Part shown: positions 34,390 to 45,184 of the stretch, piece by piece
Layout of the letters: the number at the start of each line of letters is the position of its first letter
Position numbering within the stretch: position 1 is the stretch's first letter
Assembly: GCF_003590095.1 (NCBI RefSeq)
Contig: NC_039491.1
Location: 11,656,001-11,720,000 of the forward strand
Direction: 5' to 3'
Source: Trichoplusia ni
Taxonomy: Eukaryota; Arthropoda; Insecta; Lepidoptera; Noctuidae
DNA length: 64,000 nucleotides
Notes under the pieces: generated by a model
What the model saw: only the letters and a program-made list of their open reading frames with translations
Told to the model about the DNA's origin: nothing
Databases searched by the model: none
Made by a program: the position numbers and the translations under genes

Positions 34390-34545
34390 CTAACCAAACG
34401 GTGAAACGGAACCCTATTTCAAAAGCTCCTGTTCAGATGAGGGACGTTCAGAGACGGGCAGATGCCCGTCTGTATCTCAGGAACCGTGATTGATAGATAG
34501 CTAAAATTATACAGATAATGTATTTTTGTTGCCCTGAGTCCTGCA
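34390..34545 (+). repeat. Diverged copy of the inverted-end repeat seen at 7530
   Basis: GAAACGGAACCCTATTTCAA, TCTGTATCTCAGGAACCGTG and TACAGATAATGTATTTTTGT correspond to the internal part of the same family as 6460-7784. The ends are lost or diverged. Confidence 0.6.
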
Positions 34546-35310
34546 CCACCAGACACATTGACGCATCATTTAGAAAATTGTTTATGACATAAATATAGTA
34601 TTGTCCTTTTTGGAATATTTCCCTTTCTGAATCAAATAATCATTCAATAAAGTCCAAAAAAAGTATTTGTAGTGTGTATCGTGAAATACTGCTCTAATTT
34701 TATTTACGTTCAACAAATTCGGAACTGTAAATTGGTCTGCAAAGTTTGGACAATTTTCAATTCCATGTAACAAAACCAGAAATTTTAATTATTTTCCAAT
34801 ATCGGTTTTCGTCAGCATTATTCGAATAAATGTACTCACCGTTCACTTATGTTCACAATTGAACCTCGCGCGTTTTCCCTAGTATTAATTACTTATTTCA
34901 TCAAACAAATGTTGACACACTTTTCCATTGATTCTTTCTTCTTTATTGCAAACGAGATTTTCCATTTAATTTAATTACCTTTGACAAACGGAGAAAGTAC
35001 ATTTTCAATACAATATTAGCAAAATACCTTGAATTAACTTCAAACATATAATGGGCAAAAAGCAACTTTATCTTTTAACGATATCGTTTTACGTAATTGT
35101 TTTTCTTTCTATAAAATGCCATTAATGTAACGTAGTCACGGTCTCTTTGTAGATGCGAAAAGTTTAATACCAAATTGTTAATGTTCAATGAACAAAATAA
35201 ATTGGGTGAAGTATTAGTTGAAGATAAAAGATACTTGAGTGGTAACAAATGCATGTAGAGTTTAAGGCATTGTTTTAACTTTTATCTGCTATTACATGAT
35301 TTATACTGAG

Positions 35311-35570
35311 AATCTGTACTTATAATATAAAGCTAAAGAGTTAGATTGTTTGTTTAAATGGGATAACCTCAGGAACGACTTGTCTAATCAAAAAATGTGG
35401 AAAGGCTATAAGATATTTATCATTACGCTATAGTTAGAGCAAAGCAGTTATTATAAGTTATAAAAACGGTGAGAAGATAATTAGGAGCAATTCCAAATTA
35501 ATACCCGATTAAAAAATTCCTAATTAATATCTTCATAGCACCATGTACAAAGTCGCAAGCAACAGATAGT
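35311..35570 (+). mobile_element. Decayed Helitron-like element
   Basis: It shows the same plan as 29633-29921: TATAATATAAAGCTAAAGAG and TTGTTTGTTTAAATGG near the left end, CTCAGGAACGACTTGTC inside, and GTCGCAAGCAACAGATAGT at the right end, where CTAGT has become ATAGT. More diverged than the copy in the pyrophosphatase intron. Confidence 0.55.
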
Positions 35571-37239
35571 ATTTTTTAAATCTATATTCTAAATAAAAAC
35601 AACTACAAACTTTAATCTAAAACCGATTTAATTCCAAAAGCTGTAAAACGAAATAACATTTCACGCAAGCACAAAAGGACTGAAACAAACTTTTACTTAT
35701 TTATATTTCATAACAAAACGAAAATAGTTTATTTTAATATTACAGCTAGCATTTTGCAACCAAAACTACGTGAAACTATTAAAGTTATCCCTCAACCAAT
35801 TCAAAGCATTTTACAGTATAACAAACCTGTCGGAAACATTTGCTTTCAAATCAAAATATAATAAAGTGGAGTTCGTCAGTAAATAACTCGGAGCCCTCTG
35901 GCAAATGAGATTGTAGACATTGGTAACAGACAGACAATTAAGGACTCTATCTATATTTCATTTCGTTTTCAGTAGAATACGAGCATAATTATTATTTTAG
36001 TGGAACATTTTATTCTGTTCGTAATGTAATCGTTACATTGACGTTTTTTAATTATGCTTTTGTGCAAAAAGGATTTCGTTATGGATCTAGATGATTTTTC
36101 GGTATTAGGTGTTTGTTTAAGTTTAGTTTTTGAAACAGTTAATGTATCTTAAACTGCTTTAATAGTAAAAAAATATTTTCTCACAACTCAGATGGAGTAT
36201 ATTTTAATTTATCTTGAATAATCTTAAATACTAATTAATTATACATTTATTTTTGAAATAAAATCGAAACAGCTGTATTTCCGACTGACGCACTAACCAG
36301 TAACCACCCAGCATTTAATTTATTTACTACCAAGCTCAGTCAAATCAAAATATATTACAACTGCGCTAATTTAAAAATTGATTGTTCTCATACTTGCTTT
36401 GTCTCTTAAATCCGTATACGCTATGTCGCTGAAAAATTCTTCGCGTTTACGTTTTAAAACTGGCGTTTATCCGCGAGACGCCTCCCACGGGGCAGTTCAT
36501 ACAATATTCATACACTCCTATATAAAGCTGATTGCAGACTTAAACGCTGGTTCATATCAAAACGAGGCAAAAGTCGTTCTGGGAATACGGCCGAAATGAT
36601 GAGCGGTGATATAGGCTGAATGGCTAGCTTTATTTACACATAACTTTTCACATAACAACTAATATCTAATTTAATTTAACGATTTCAATCTGGTACTGTT
36701 CATAATGTTGTTTAGTTTTTTGTTGAGCATCTCATAACAGCTTGCAAGATATAATAGTTTTGTAGAATTCAGAAAGAGACGACACTTCCTATGTATATAT
36801 TAGAAAAATAAAAATGAAACAAAAGCCGACGAAACCGGAACAAATGTGAACGCATCTCAAAATAACTAGTCCATACCGTCGCGTCGCTAGTTTGAAACGC
36901 TCCATGTGTTTGCGACAAATACCCCCTGTTATGTTTCCTTTTGCATGTCAAACAGCACTCACAATTCATATGAATCGATTCTGTCAAACAGAAAGTGATA
37001 CAATGTGCACAATGCCCGTTTTCAATCCACGGCTCTTGTCTTCTATTTCTTTGCTGCAAAGTTTATACTGAGCTTTTCTTTTTAGTAGTTTTGGTACCTG
37101 TTCTCTTATGGTTTATTTATATTTATTACAAAAGTGTGATAAAACATTGTTTGAAATCTGACCAACGTCTAATGTATCTAACTGATCAGTTATTATATGC
37201 TAACTGGATATATGCAATTAGCATGTTTGTGCACACTGC

Positions 37240-37430
37240 ATGGATAGCTGGTTGAGGTCACCACACCAACCCCATTACGCATGACGTGACGCAGGTTCGA
37301 TCCCTGAGCAAAACCCAGCGATCCACAAAATGATGATTGATCTCTTCAATTGTCTATGTGCATGGGACTTAAATATGTGTCGACGACGACACAAGGATTT
37401 ATATCGTTAGTCTTGAACCCGTTTAAAAAA
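37240..37430 (+). repeat. tRNA-derived SINE
   Basis: A tRNA-like head includes an A-box-like region near 37250 and a clear B-box GGTTCGATCCC (37294-37304). It is followed by a tRNA-unrelated body (GTCTATGTGCATGGGACTTA, CACAAGG). This is the layout of a moth SINE. The head is too degenerate for a functional tRNA gene. Confidence 0.55.
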
Positions 37431-39246
37431 AACATATGATGTTAATTTTCCAAACGTCAGAAATTATTTTCACAACAATAAGAACAACATTATAAACTCT
37501 TAAAACCACACCAAGCGGTCAATTTCAACACGCTTACACAATATACGCACAATTAAGAACTAATACGAAGTCACTCGACAAAACAATTTATACTTTTTAA
37601 CCATCATGGTGTCATCAATCATGTGGGGCATGTTTGAAAAACATGACTCGAACGATTCATCACGGATGGTAATTATCCTGACTGCGGTTTTCAGTGTAAG
37701 ACGTTTTTGTGGTTCCGGCCGACGGACCGGGCATCCCATTGATGTTATTTAAGTATGCTAATGATTTCAGTTTAAATACTCTTTAACCGACAACGGAAAA
37801 AAGTAGGTGTCAAATTTTAGTTTTTTTTTTGTGACTATTGTTTTTTTTTGTTTTATAGAATACTGGATATTATTTTATTTAAAATAAAAATATCAAAAGA
37901 ACGGTGTTATTGATCTAATCTGGGCATAAAAAATCCGATAATTAATTTTAATAAAAACTGCTTCTCGCTGAAGGTAACATAAAAATATTATACAATTGTA
38001 TAAAATCTTCTAGGTATTATGTTGTTCTTAATTAAGACCGAGCGCACTGCAATGCGGCTAAAATCAGAATAACTTTGCCCCGAAAATTGTAGGCTTAAAC
38101 AGACTTTAGGCGTTCGTCGATTTACGTGACCACCTTAATTAGTCGGATAGACCTTCTTGCACCTGAGGAGGCAAGGGATTTACGGCTTAAAGACGTAGAG
38201 TCTTGAAACATTGGATGCTCTTGTAGCGTGACTGCGTAACACAGCTTAACTCTATTCCTAAACAAGTCAGATTGCGTTTGGAGTATTTCGACGATCTAAT
38301 TGGTTTATTAAAGGATTGTGAATAATGGAATGGCAAGGTTGAAGTTCAGCTCAGCAATTGATTTCCTACCCTTTGTTACCTAAGCTTATGAATACTTTTT
38401 TTGGTTGTTTTGTTTTCAAAGAAAGAATAAAAGAGTACAGATATAAAATAGGCAGGCATAGTATTTCTTACAATGTAGAAGAATTCATCACAATGCTTGC
38501 CCGAGTAACCGTTGTCTGTGACCCGGTACACAAATTGTGGATCGTCTAGACGATATTTTTTCCGAAATATATATCAAATAACTATTATTGTCCACTTGAT
38601 TTATTGCCTAACTCAATAACTTATATTTTACCACGTTGCCTAATTACATTATATCAAATATAATTACTAAGGAAGTAAAAAAAAACAACACTAATTCATG
38701 TAAGGAGCTTAACTGAACCAAACAATAAGCTAAACAATAATTTGTTTTATGAAGAGCTAACATCTGCACAAAGAGTATAAAAACTGGAAACAAACAAAAA
38801 AAACGAAAAGCTAATTACCAAAACAAGGTTTTACTAAAAGCACCAATTAAGTTCTTTGACTAAAAGCTAAACACTCAGAAAAGGTTAACATCAGCACAAA
38901 TGATTATCTAAGCGGTTCATCAACAATCGCACCCGTGATCCCTCTTGTGATTTCATCGTGTTATGGAAAGGCTCCTAGGGCTAATGAGAATGAATTGCAC
39001 TCGGCGTCTGCGAAGCCAGCATTACTTTAGAATTAGTGCATTTTTCACTCGCCCGCTTAAACGCGATCTATCTTAGTTTAAACTTGGATTTATTAACGCC
39101 TTAGAATTGATTTAATCATGTTTGTAAAGTAGTTTGTTTAATTAATGTTGAGCTTAAGAGTTAAGGCGGGTAGGGTGACAATTACTGGCAAATTAGTTGA
39201 ACAAATTCGTTTGTAAATAGTTATTTCACATTTACTGTAATAATAC

Positions 39247-39395
39247 CAGCTATTGCCCAGGTAACTGGGTTGATAGGGTCAGATAGGCAGTTGCTGCAGT
39301 AAAACACTGGTACTTAACAGAATACGTTAAGATTGGAAGACGATCCCAACATAGTTGGGAAAAGGCTGGGCCAATGATGTACTGTAATAATACCA
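39247..39395 (+). repeat. Moth SINE, truncated plus-strand copy
   Basis: GCCCAGGTAACTGGGTTGAT, GTCAGATAGGCAGTTGCTGC, AACACTGGTACTTAACAG and CCCAACATAGTTGGGAAAAG match, in the same order, the reverse complement of the fuller copy at 63103-63311. It lacks the head and the ATGATG tail, ending in GCCAATGATG. Confidence 0.8.
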
Positions 39396-41388
39396 GCCGG
39401 TAAATACTCATAAATAAATAAATAAATAAACAAAAAGTTGATGTCGTAAATCACTCATTTACATCTTTACATCAACATTGAAATAAACACACTAAACATA
39501 ATTAAATATATTTTTCGAATTCTACAATTGTTTAACACTTGAGATAATTACAAAATCCTTTGTATTTCGTGAGATTATTTCAATTCATTTCATAATGGAC
39601 TGAAATCATACCATTATGACAATAACAATAAACGCAATATTTAGCATTACCATAAGCCACGTTCATTTGAGAATACGAAGATAAAAACATACGGGATGCT
39701 TCCAAAACGCATCAAAAATTATAGTTTTTTATTTTTGTGATTGTGGAATAGAAATGTTATTCATCAATACAATATTTGTGGTAACCGAAAAACATATTGA
39801 ATTTCTTGCCCGTATGAAAATTAAATCAGTGTAAAGCTTCAACTAAAATCGCGGTTGAAACACAACCTATAGATATAGATAGAGATATTTGTTTGTAAGT
39901 TACTAGGTTACTTCCAACAGTTCCAACCCCGTCAAATATCCCCTCAATGGTAACCCCTAATGAGTTCTGAACTAACAGAAATCGCGGGCGCCAAGTACAG
40001 AATTTCCCCTCGTGTGTTCTTTCCGAAGGCCCCGTTTCTCGCACATGTTTATCCAATTTGGCGTAGTCTGCAAAGTTGTGAGCTCGCAACACGTGTGACG
40101 CTCAAATTAGAGATTCATATTAATTTAGGGCTTATAGTGACAGCGCTTTGCGCGCCCGCACCTAAGACGCCGAACGACGAAGTTACATCGAATTTGCAAC
40201 ACTTTATTAGCGCTGTTTCTAAGTGACGCTGTGCTATTTTTGGTACTTAGTTTTAACAATAACACTTCACTGTAATAAAGGTACATTAAAGGGTTCTATC
40301 TGCTGGCGAAACTTATTCACTGGTGATAGAATGTTAAGCAAGTTTACGGCTATTTAATTATATCAATGTAAGCCTTCCTCCTTTGATTTAAGCTTCTAAC
40401 TTAGATACTATAGTAAGAATAGTAAGAATTTACGAATCGCAAGTATATTCTAAAGGAACGGCGAAATTAAAACTGTATTCGTCGGTTTGGAATACCCGTC
40501 CTATAAACCCACTTTCATCATATAAACAAGCGCATCCTACTAAAATGGAAAAAATCCAGAAAGTAGTTTAATTTAAATGTTCCGCAGAATTTGCGCATTG
40601 CGAAATGGGATGAAAGTTTATTCCTTTAAATTTTAAATTAAACTTAAGATTAACCTGCATTTAATGGGCCAGGTAATGACAAAATCTTCTGTTAATCTGA
40701 TGACGAGACGTGTTTGTCTTTGTTTCTTATAGTAATTGACAGCATTTTATAAATCGATTATTTTTTTGAGATTTTCTAGTTGATAAGTTAATATATGCAC
40801 TTTTATTTTTTATGAACTGTATGTTGGTTAATTGTGTATAAACATGTTTCGATAAACATGTAAGCCAAATTACACCTCGTAAAATTAGCATATATTCAAT
40901 TTACGTCCTCTTGTCGTCGACTTTAATAAATTTCGAGTGCAGACCATAACTACGTATATTGTTGGACAAACTCGATAAAGTTTCCTGCTGAATTATCTGC
41001 ATTGATATGCTGCGCAGTATCTCATTTGAATGCAAGGCACAAAATTAGCCGAAATAAGTAATTCGCCGGCTGCACAATACGGAACTTTAGTGAATTAAGA
41101 AATTGGTTCAAAAAGCCTCGGTAATGTATTTGAATAAATGTAGATTAAGTATTTTGTGTACGTGGCTGTACAAGCTTGGATATTTTATACTTTAAGTTTA
41201 TATGAATATCTAAAGACGGTGTGTAAGGCATATTGATTCCCAAAAGATACCGTGTAATTATATTTAGGCTATCATATTTATAGGTAAGTAGGTATTTGCC
41301 AGGCATTTAAAAAACATTTACTAATTTAGAAACTTCATTAAAGAACGTGCATAATAGAATTTAGTTAGATTCTATGCTGTGCTTTCGA

Positions 41389-41427
41389 TTTAGTTTGTTG
41401 TGCTTAATCAAAACACAACAAACTAAA
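41389..41427. repeat. Hairpin with perfect 14-bp arms
   Basis: TTTAGTTTGTTGTG (41389-41402) pairs exactly with CACAACAAACTAAA (41414-41427) across an 11-nt loop. It is too short for a normal miRNA precursor. It may be the remains of a miniature inverted-repeat element. Confidence 0.75.
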
Positions 41428-42712
41428 ATAACGATGCAAAGTTGTTCTGAATTTCTGCTCTCACAACATTTCGCGCCTCTGCAGAATAAAACAAAAAAAT
41501 ATGTGAAATAATTTTAATAAACTCTTCAAAATGAGTATTTCAATATTTAAAGTTGAGATTAATTAATACGCGGCGACACTCCATTCGTCGAAATTAAGTA
41601 CCAGCAAAATTTTATTAAAAGTGCTATGCGTTTGGTAGTCTGACAAAAATCACGTTACAAGTTTGTAGATATACGAATACTAGATAAGCGATAGATTTTG
41701 TGAGAGGTTTTAGAAGCTCAAACAAACGTGTAGGCGGTTTCGGTTTGGTAAATTCTTTGCCTTTGAAGATAAATTTAATTACTATGGTCTGAGTATGATT
41801 ACTACAAAAAGCTAACAAGGTTTATGTAAAAGAAATCAGGGTACACAAAAATGTATTTCGGCTTTAGTATTTTGGCATAGCTAATAAAATTTCGTAGGTT
41901 GAAATAATTTTAAGAAATAACACTTACCAAGAATATTTTAAAACCTTATAAATTATGTAGTTTTACATATTAACACAAAAAAAATATCACACAACACAGA
42001 TATTTTTTTTAAAGTTTGCGATTAAATATTTTTTTTTATTTCATGTGAATTTATAACATTACATGTACCAACAATATAATATTCAATCTCATATTCAAAT
42101 ATGTCATTAACCTATCCATTACCCAACATGAATAAACGAAATAACTCCATTCTCGTACAACTTGCTAATTCATAGCACATCCAGTACGTTAGTGACGTAG
42201 GAGGCATATAGACGGGTAGTAGGGGGTTGGCAGTCTCGAGGGCCGTCTGCCGTAAAGTATCGTTTAATGACGTGTAACGAGCGTGGTCTCCGCACAGCAC
42301 TAGCGTGTACGTGAAAAAAACGGACAAGTGCATGTTTCGGCTCTACGTAAGGCACCGTAGCTTTGACGTTTTATTTTGACTTTCGATGCTCTCTTTGACT
42401 GTTTTTGTTTAAAAAAAGATATTGTTGGGTTTATCTTGTCTGGTTGGCAGGTTATAGTATGTTTGTGAATTTAAATTAAAAAGAAAAAAAGGACTTAAAT
42501 AGTTTTTGTAGATAATAAAATTATTTGTCTGTAAATTGCTCAAATTAGCTGACAAAATTAAATACCGTTAACGGTATGGGACGTTTTTAACTATGATAAT
42601 GTCTCAGAATTTAGTTGATTATTATAGTTTTCATTTTACGGATCCCCAAAAACTTTTGACTAGTACCGAAATGAAAGGGACCTAAAGCGGCGATTTGTTT
42701 GCGACATTTTAA

Positions 42713-42775
42713 CCCTAGAAAGATAATCATATTGTGACGTACGTTAAAGATAATCATGCGTAAAATTGACGCATG
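42713..42775. repeat. piggyBac 3' terminal and internal inverted repeats
   Basis: The 13-bp terminal repeat, a 31-bp spacer (which contains a second GATAATCAT) and the 19-bp internal repeat are all intact. This is the end downstream of the transposase stop codon. Confidence 0.95.
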
Positions 42776-43071
42776 TGTTTTATCGGTCTGTATATCGAGG
42801 TTTATTTATTAATTTGAATAGATATTAAGTTTTATTATATTTACACTTACATACTAATAATAAATTCAACAAACTATTTATTTATGTTTATTTATTTATT
42901 AAAAAAAAACAAAAACTCAAAATTTCTTCTATAAAGTAACAAAACTTTTAAACATTCTCTCTTTTACAAAAATAAACTTATTTTGTACTTTAAAAACAGT
43001 CATGTTGTATTATAAAATAAGTAATTAGCTTAACTTATACATAATAGAAACAAATTATACTTATTAGTCAG

Positions 43072-44856
43072 TCAGAAACAACTTTGGCACATATCAATAT
43101 TATGCTCTCGACAAATAACTTTTTTGCATTTTTTGCACGATGCATTTGCCTTTCGCCTTATTTTAGAGGGGCAGTAAGTACAGTAAGTACGTTTTTTCGT
43201 TACTGGCTCTTCAGTACTGTCATCTGATGTACCAGGCACTTCATTTGGCAAAATATTAGAGATATTATCGCGCAAATATCTCTTCAAAGTAGGAGCTTCT
43301 AAACGCTTACGCATAAACGATGACGTCAGGCTCATGTAAAGGTTTCTCATAAATTTTTTGCGACTTTGAACCTTTTCTCCCTTGCTACTGACATTATGGC
43401 TGTATATAATAAAAGAATTTATGCAGGCAATGTTTATCATTCCGTACAATAATGCCATAGGCCACCTATTCGTCTTCCTACTGCAGGTCATCACAGAACA
43501 CATTTGGTCTAGCGTGTCCACTCCGCCTTTAGTTTGATTATAATACATAACCATTTGCGGTTTACCGGTACTTTCGTTGATAGAAGCATCCTCATCACAA
43601 GATGATAATAAGTATACCATCTTAGCTGGCTTCGGTTTATATGAGACGAGAGTAAGGGGTCCGTCAAAACAAAACATCGATGTTCCCACTGGCCTGGAGC
43701 GACTGTTTTTCAGTACTTCCGGTATCTCGCGTTTGTTTGATCGCACGGTTCCCACAATGGTTAACTTATACGGTTCTTGTAGTAAGTTTTTTGCCAAAGG
43801 GATTGAGGTGAACCAATTGTCACACGTAATATTACGACAACTACCGTGCACAGGCTTTGATAACTCCTTCACGTAGTATTCACCGAGTGGTACTCCGTTG
43901 GTCTGTGTTCCTCTTCCCAAATAAGGCATTCCATTTATCATATACTTTGTACCACTGTCACACATCATGAGGATTTTTATTCCATACTTACTTGGCTTGT
44001 TTGGGATATACATCCTAAACGGACACCGTCCTCTAAAACCAAGTAACTGTTCATCTATGGTCAAATGAGCCCCTGGAGTGTAATTTTGTATGCACTGATG
44101 GATAAAGAGATCCCATATTTTTCTAACAGGAGTAAATACATCGTTTTCTCGAAGTGTGGGCCGTATACTTTTGTCATCCATTCTAAGACATCGTATCAAA
44201 AAATCAAAACGATCACGACTCATTACAGAGACGTACACCATTGACAAAGATCGATCAAAGAGGTCATCTGTGGACATGTGGTTATCTTTTCTCACTGCTG
44301 TCATTACCAGAATACCAAAGAAAGCATAGATTTCATCTTCATTCGTGTCACGAAATGTAGCACCTGTCATAGATTCCCGACGTTTCAATGATATCTCAGC
44401 ATTTGTCCATTTTACAATTTCCGAAATTATCTCATCAGTAAAAAATAGTTTGAAGCATAAAAGTGGGTCATATATATTGCGGCACATACGCGTCGGACCT
44501 CTTTGAGATCTGACAATGTTCAGTGCAGAGACTCGGCTACGCCTCGTGGACTTTGAAGTTGACCAACAATGTTTATTCTTACCTCTAATAGTCCTCTGTG
44601 GCAAGGTCAAGATTTTGTTAGAAGCCAATGAAGAACCTGGTTGTTCAATAACATTTTGTTCGTCTAATATTTCACTACCGCTTGACGTTGGCTGCACTTC
44701 ATGTACCTCATCTATAAACGCTTCTTCTGTATCGCTCTGGACGTCATCTTCACTTACGTGATCTGATATTTCACTGTCAGAATCCTCACCAACAAGCTCG
44801 TCATCGCTTTGCAGAAGAGCAGAGAGGATATGCTCATCGTCTAAAGAACTACCCAT
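43072..44856 (-). CDS. piggyBac transposase, intact, 594 aa
   Basis: A single-exon ORF from ATG (MGSSLDDEHILSALL) to TGF-like Cys-rich end (CREHNIDMCQSCF), 594 aa, the full length known for the T. ni piggyBac transposase. The acidic N-terminus (about 1-60) precedes a basic segment (about 90-110). The RNase H-like DDE core carries Asp268 (LTIDEQLLGFRGR), Asp346 (NITCDNWFTS), and Asp447 and Asp450 (GGVDTLDQM), so the catalytic set is complete. The C-terminal cross-brace Cys/His domain (about 558-594; CTYCPSK, CKKCKKVICREH, CQSC), which binds the transposon ends, is complete, with the basic nuclear-localisation stretch just before it. It catalyses TTAA-specific excision and insertion through hairpin ends. 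Comparing from memory, residues 81 (Lys) and 555 (Thr) may differ from the published IFP2 protein; this needs alignment. There is no sign of decay. Confidence 0.97.
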   Translation of the reverse strand: MGSSLDDEHILSALLQSDDELVGEDSDSEISDHVSEDDVQSDTEEAFIDEVHEVQPTSSGSEILDEQNVIEQPGSSLASNKILTLPQRTIRGKNKHCWSTSKSTRRSRVSALNIVRSQRGPTRMCRNIYDPLLCFKLFFTDEIISEIVKWTNAEISLKRRESMTGATFRDTNEDEIYAFFGILVMTAVRKDNHMSTDDLFDRSLSMVYVSVMSRDRFDFLIRCLRMDDKSIRPTLRENDVFTPVRKIWDLFIHQCIQNYTPGAHLTIDEQLLGFRGRCPFRMYIPNKPSKYGIKILMMCDSGTKYMINGMPYLGRGTQTNGVPLGEYYVKELSKPVHGSCRNITCDNWFTSIPLAKNLLQEPYKLTIVGTVRSNKREIPEVLKNSRSRPVGTSMFCFDGPLTLVSYKPKPAKMVYLLSSCDEDASINESTGKPQMVMYYNQTKGGVDTLDQMCSVMTCSRKTNRWPMALLYGMINIACINSFIIYSHNVSSKGEKVQSRKKFMRNLYMSLTSSFMRKRLEAPTLKRYLRDNISNILPNEVPGTSDDSTEEPVTKKRTYCTYCPSKIRRKANASCKKCKKVICREHNIDMCQSCF

Positions 44857-45149
44857 TTTATTATATATTAGTCACGATATCTATAACAAGAAAATATATA
44901 TATAATAAGTTATCACGTAAGTAGAACATGAAATAACAATATAATTATCGTATGAGTTAAATCTTAAAAGTCACGTAAAAGATAATCATGCGTCATTTTG
45001 ACTCACGCGGTCGTTATAGTTCAAAATCAGTGACACTTACCGCATTGACAAGCACGCCTCACGGGAGCTCCAAGCGGCGACTGAGATGTCCTAAACGCAC
45101 AGCGACGGATTCGCGCTATTTAGAAAGAGAGAGCAATATTTCAAGAATG

Positions 45150-45184
45150 CATGCGTCAATTTTACGCAGACTATCTTTCTAGGG
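45150..45184. repeat. piggyBac 5' terminal and internal inverted repeats
   Basis: Read on the minus strand: the 13-bp terminal repeat, a 3-bp spacer (GTC) and the 19-bp internal repeat. This is the end upstream of the transposase start; its promoter should lie between here and 44857. Confidence 0.95.

Larger units (their letters stand above)
31976..42700. other. Gene-poor AT-rich region with repeat fragments
   Basis: I find no conserved coding sequence in this stretch. Recognisable contents are the RTE-like, inverted-end, Helitron-like and SINE copies listed separately, an (AAAT)n microsatellite at about 39410-39430, and a hairpin at 41389-41427. Two mid-GC patches (32160-32290 and 42170-42360) give ORFs of 60-80 codons on one or both strands without any family resemblance. 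This could be intergenic DNA or a large intron. Confidence 0.5.
42713..45184 (-). mobile_element. Complete piggyBac transposon (IFP2 type), TTAA target duplication
   Basis: A 2472-bp element is flanked by TTAA at 42709-42712 and 45185-45188, the piggyBac target-site duplication. Terminal inverted repeats of 13 bp (CCCTAGAAAGATA) lie at 42713-42725 and, inverted, at 45172-45184. The subterminal 19-bp inverted repeat (TGCGTAAAATTGACGCATG) lies 31 bp inside the 3' end (42757-42775) and 3 bp inside the 5' end (45150-45168). This asymmetric spacing is diagnostic of the original Trichoplusia ni piggyBac. It carries one uninterrupted transposase gene in minus orientation. Every cis element I know to be needed is present, so it looks autonomous and recently inserted. 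It is a cut-and-paste element that excises without a footprint. Confidence 0.97.

Noticed and set aside
37240..37330. Possible tRNA gene
   Set aside because: A B-box is present but the rest does not fold as a tRNA, and the body continues as a SINE.
42112..42355. Overlapping 61-73 codon minus-strand ORFs near piggyBac
   Set aside because: Two frames are equally open and neither shows a motif. The flank is outside the TTAA boundary and has no link to the transposon.
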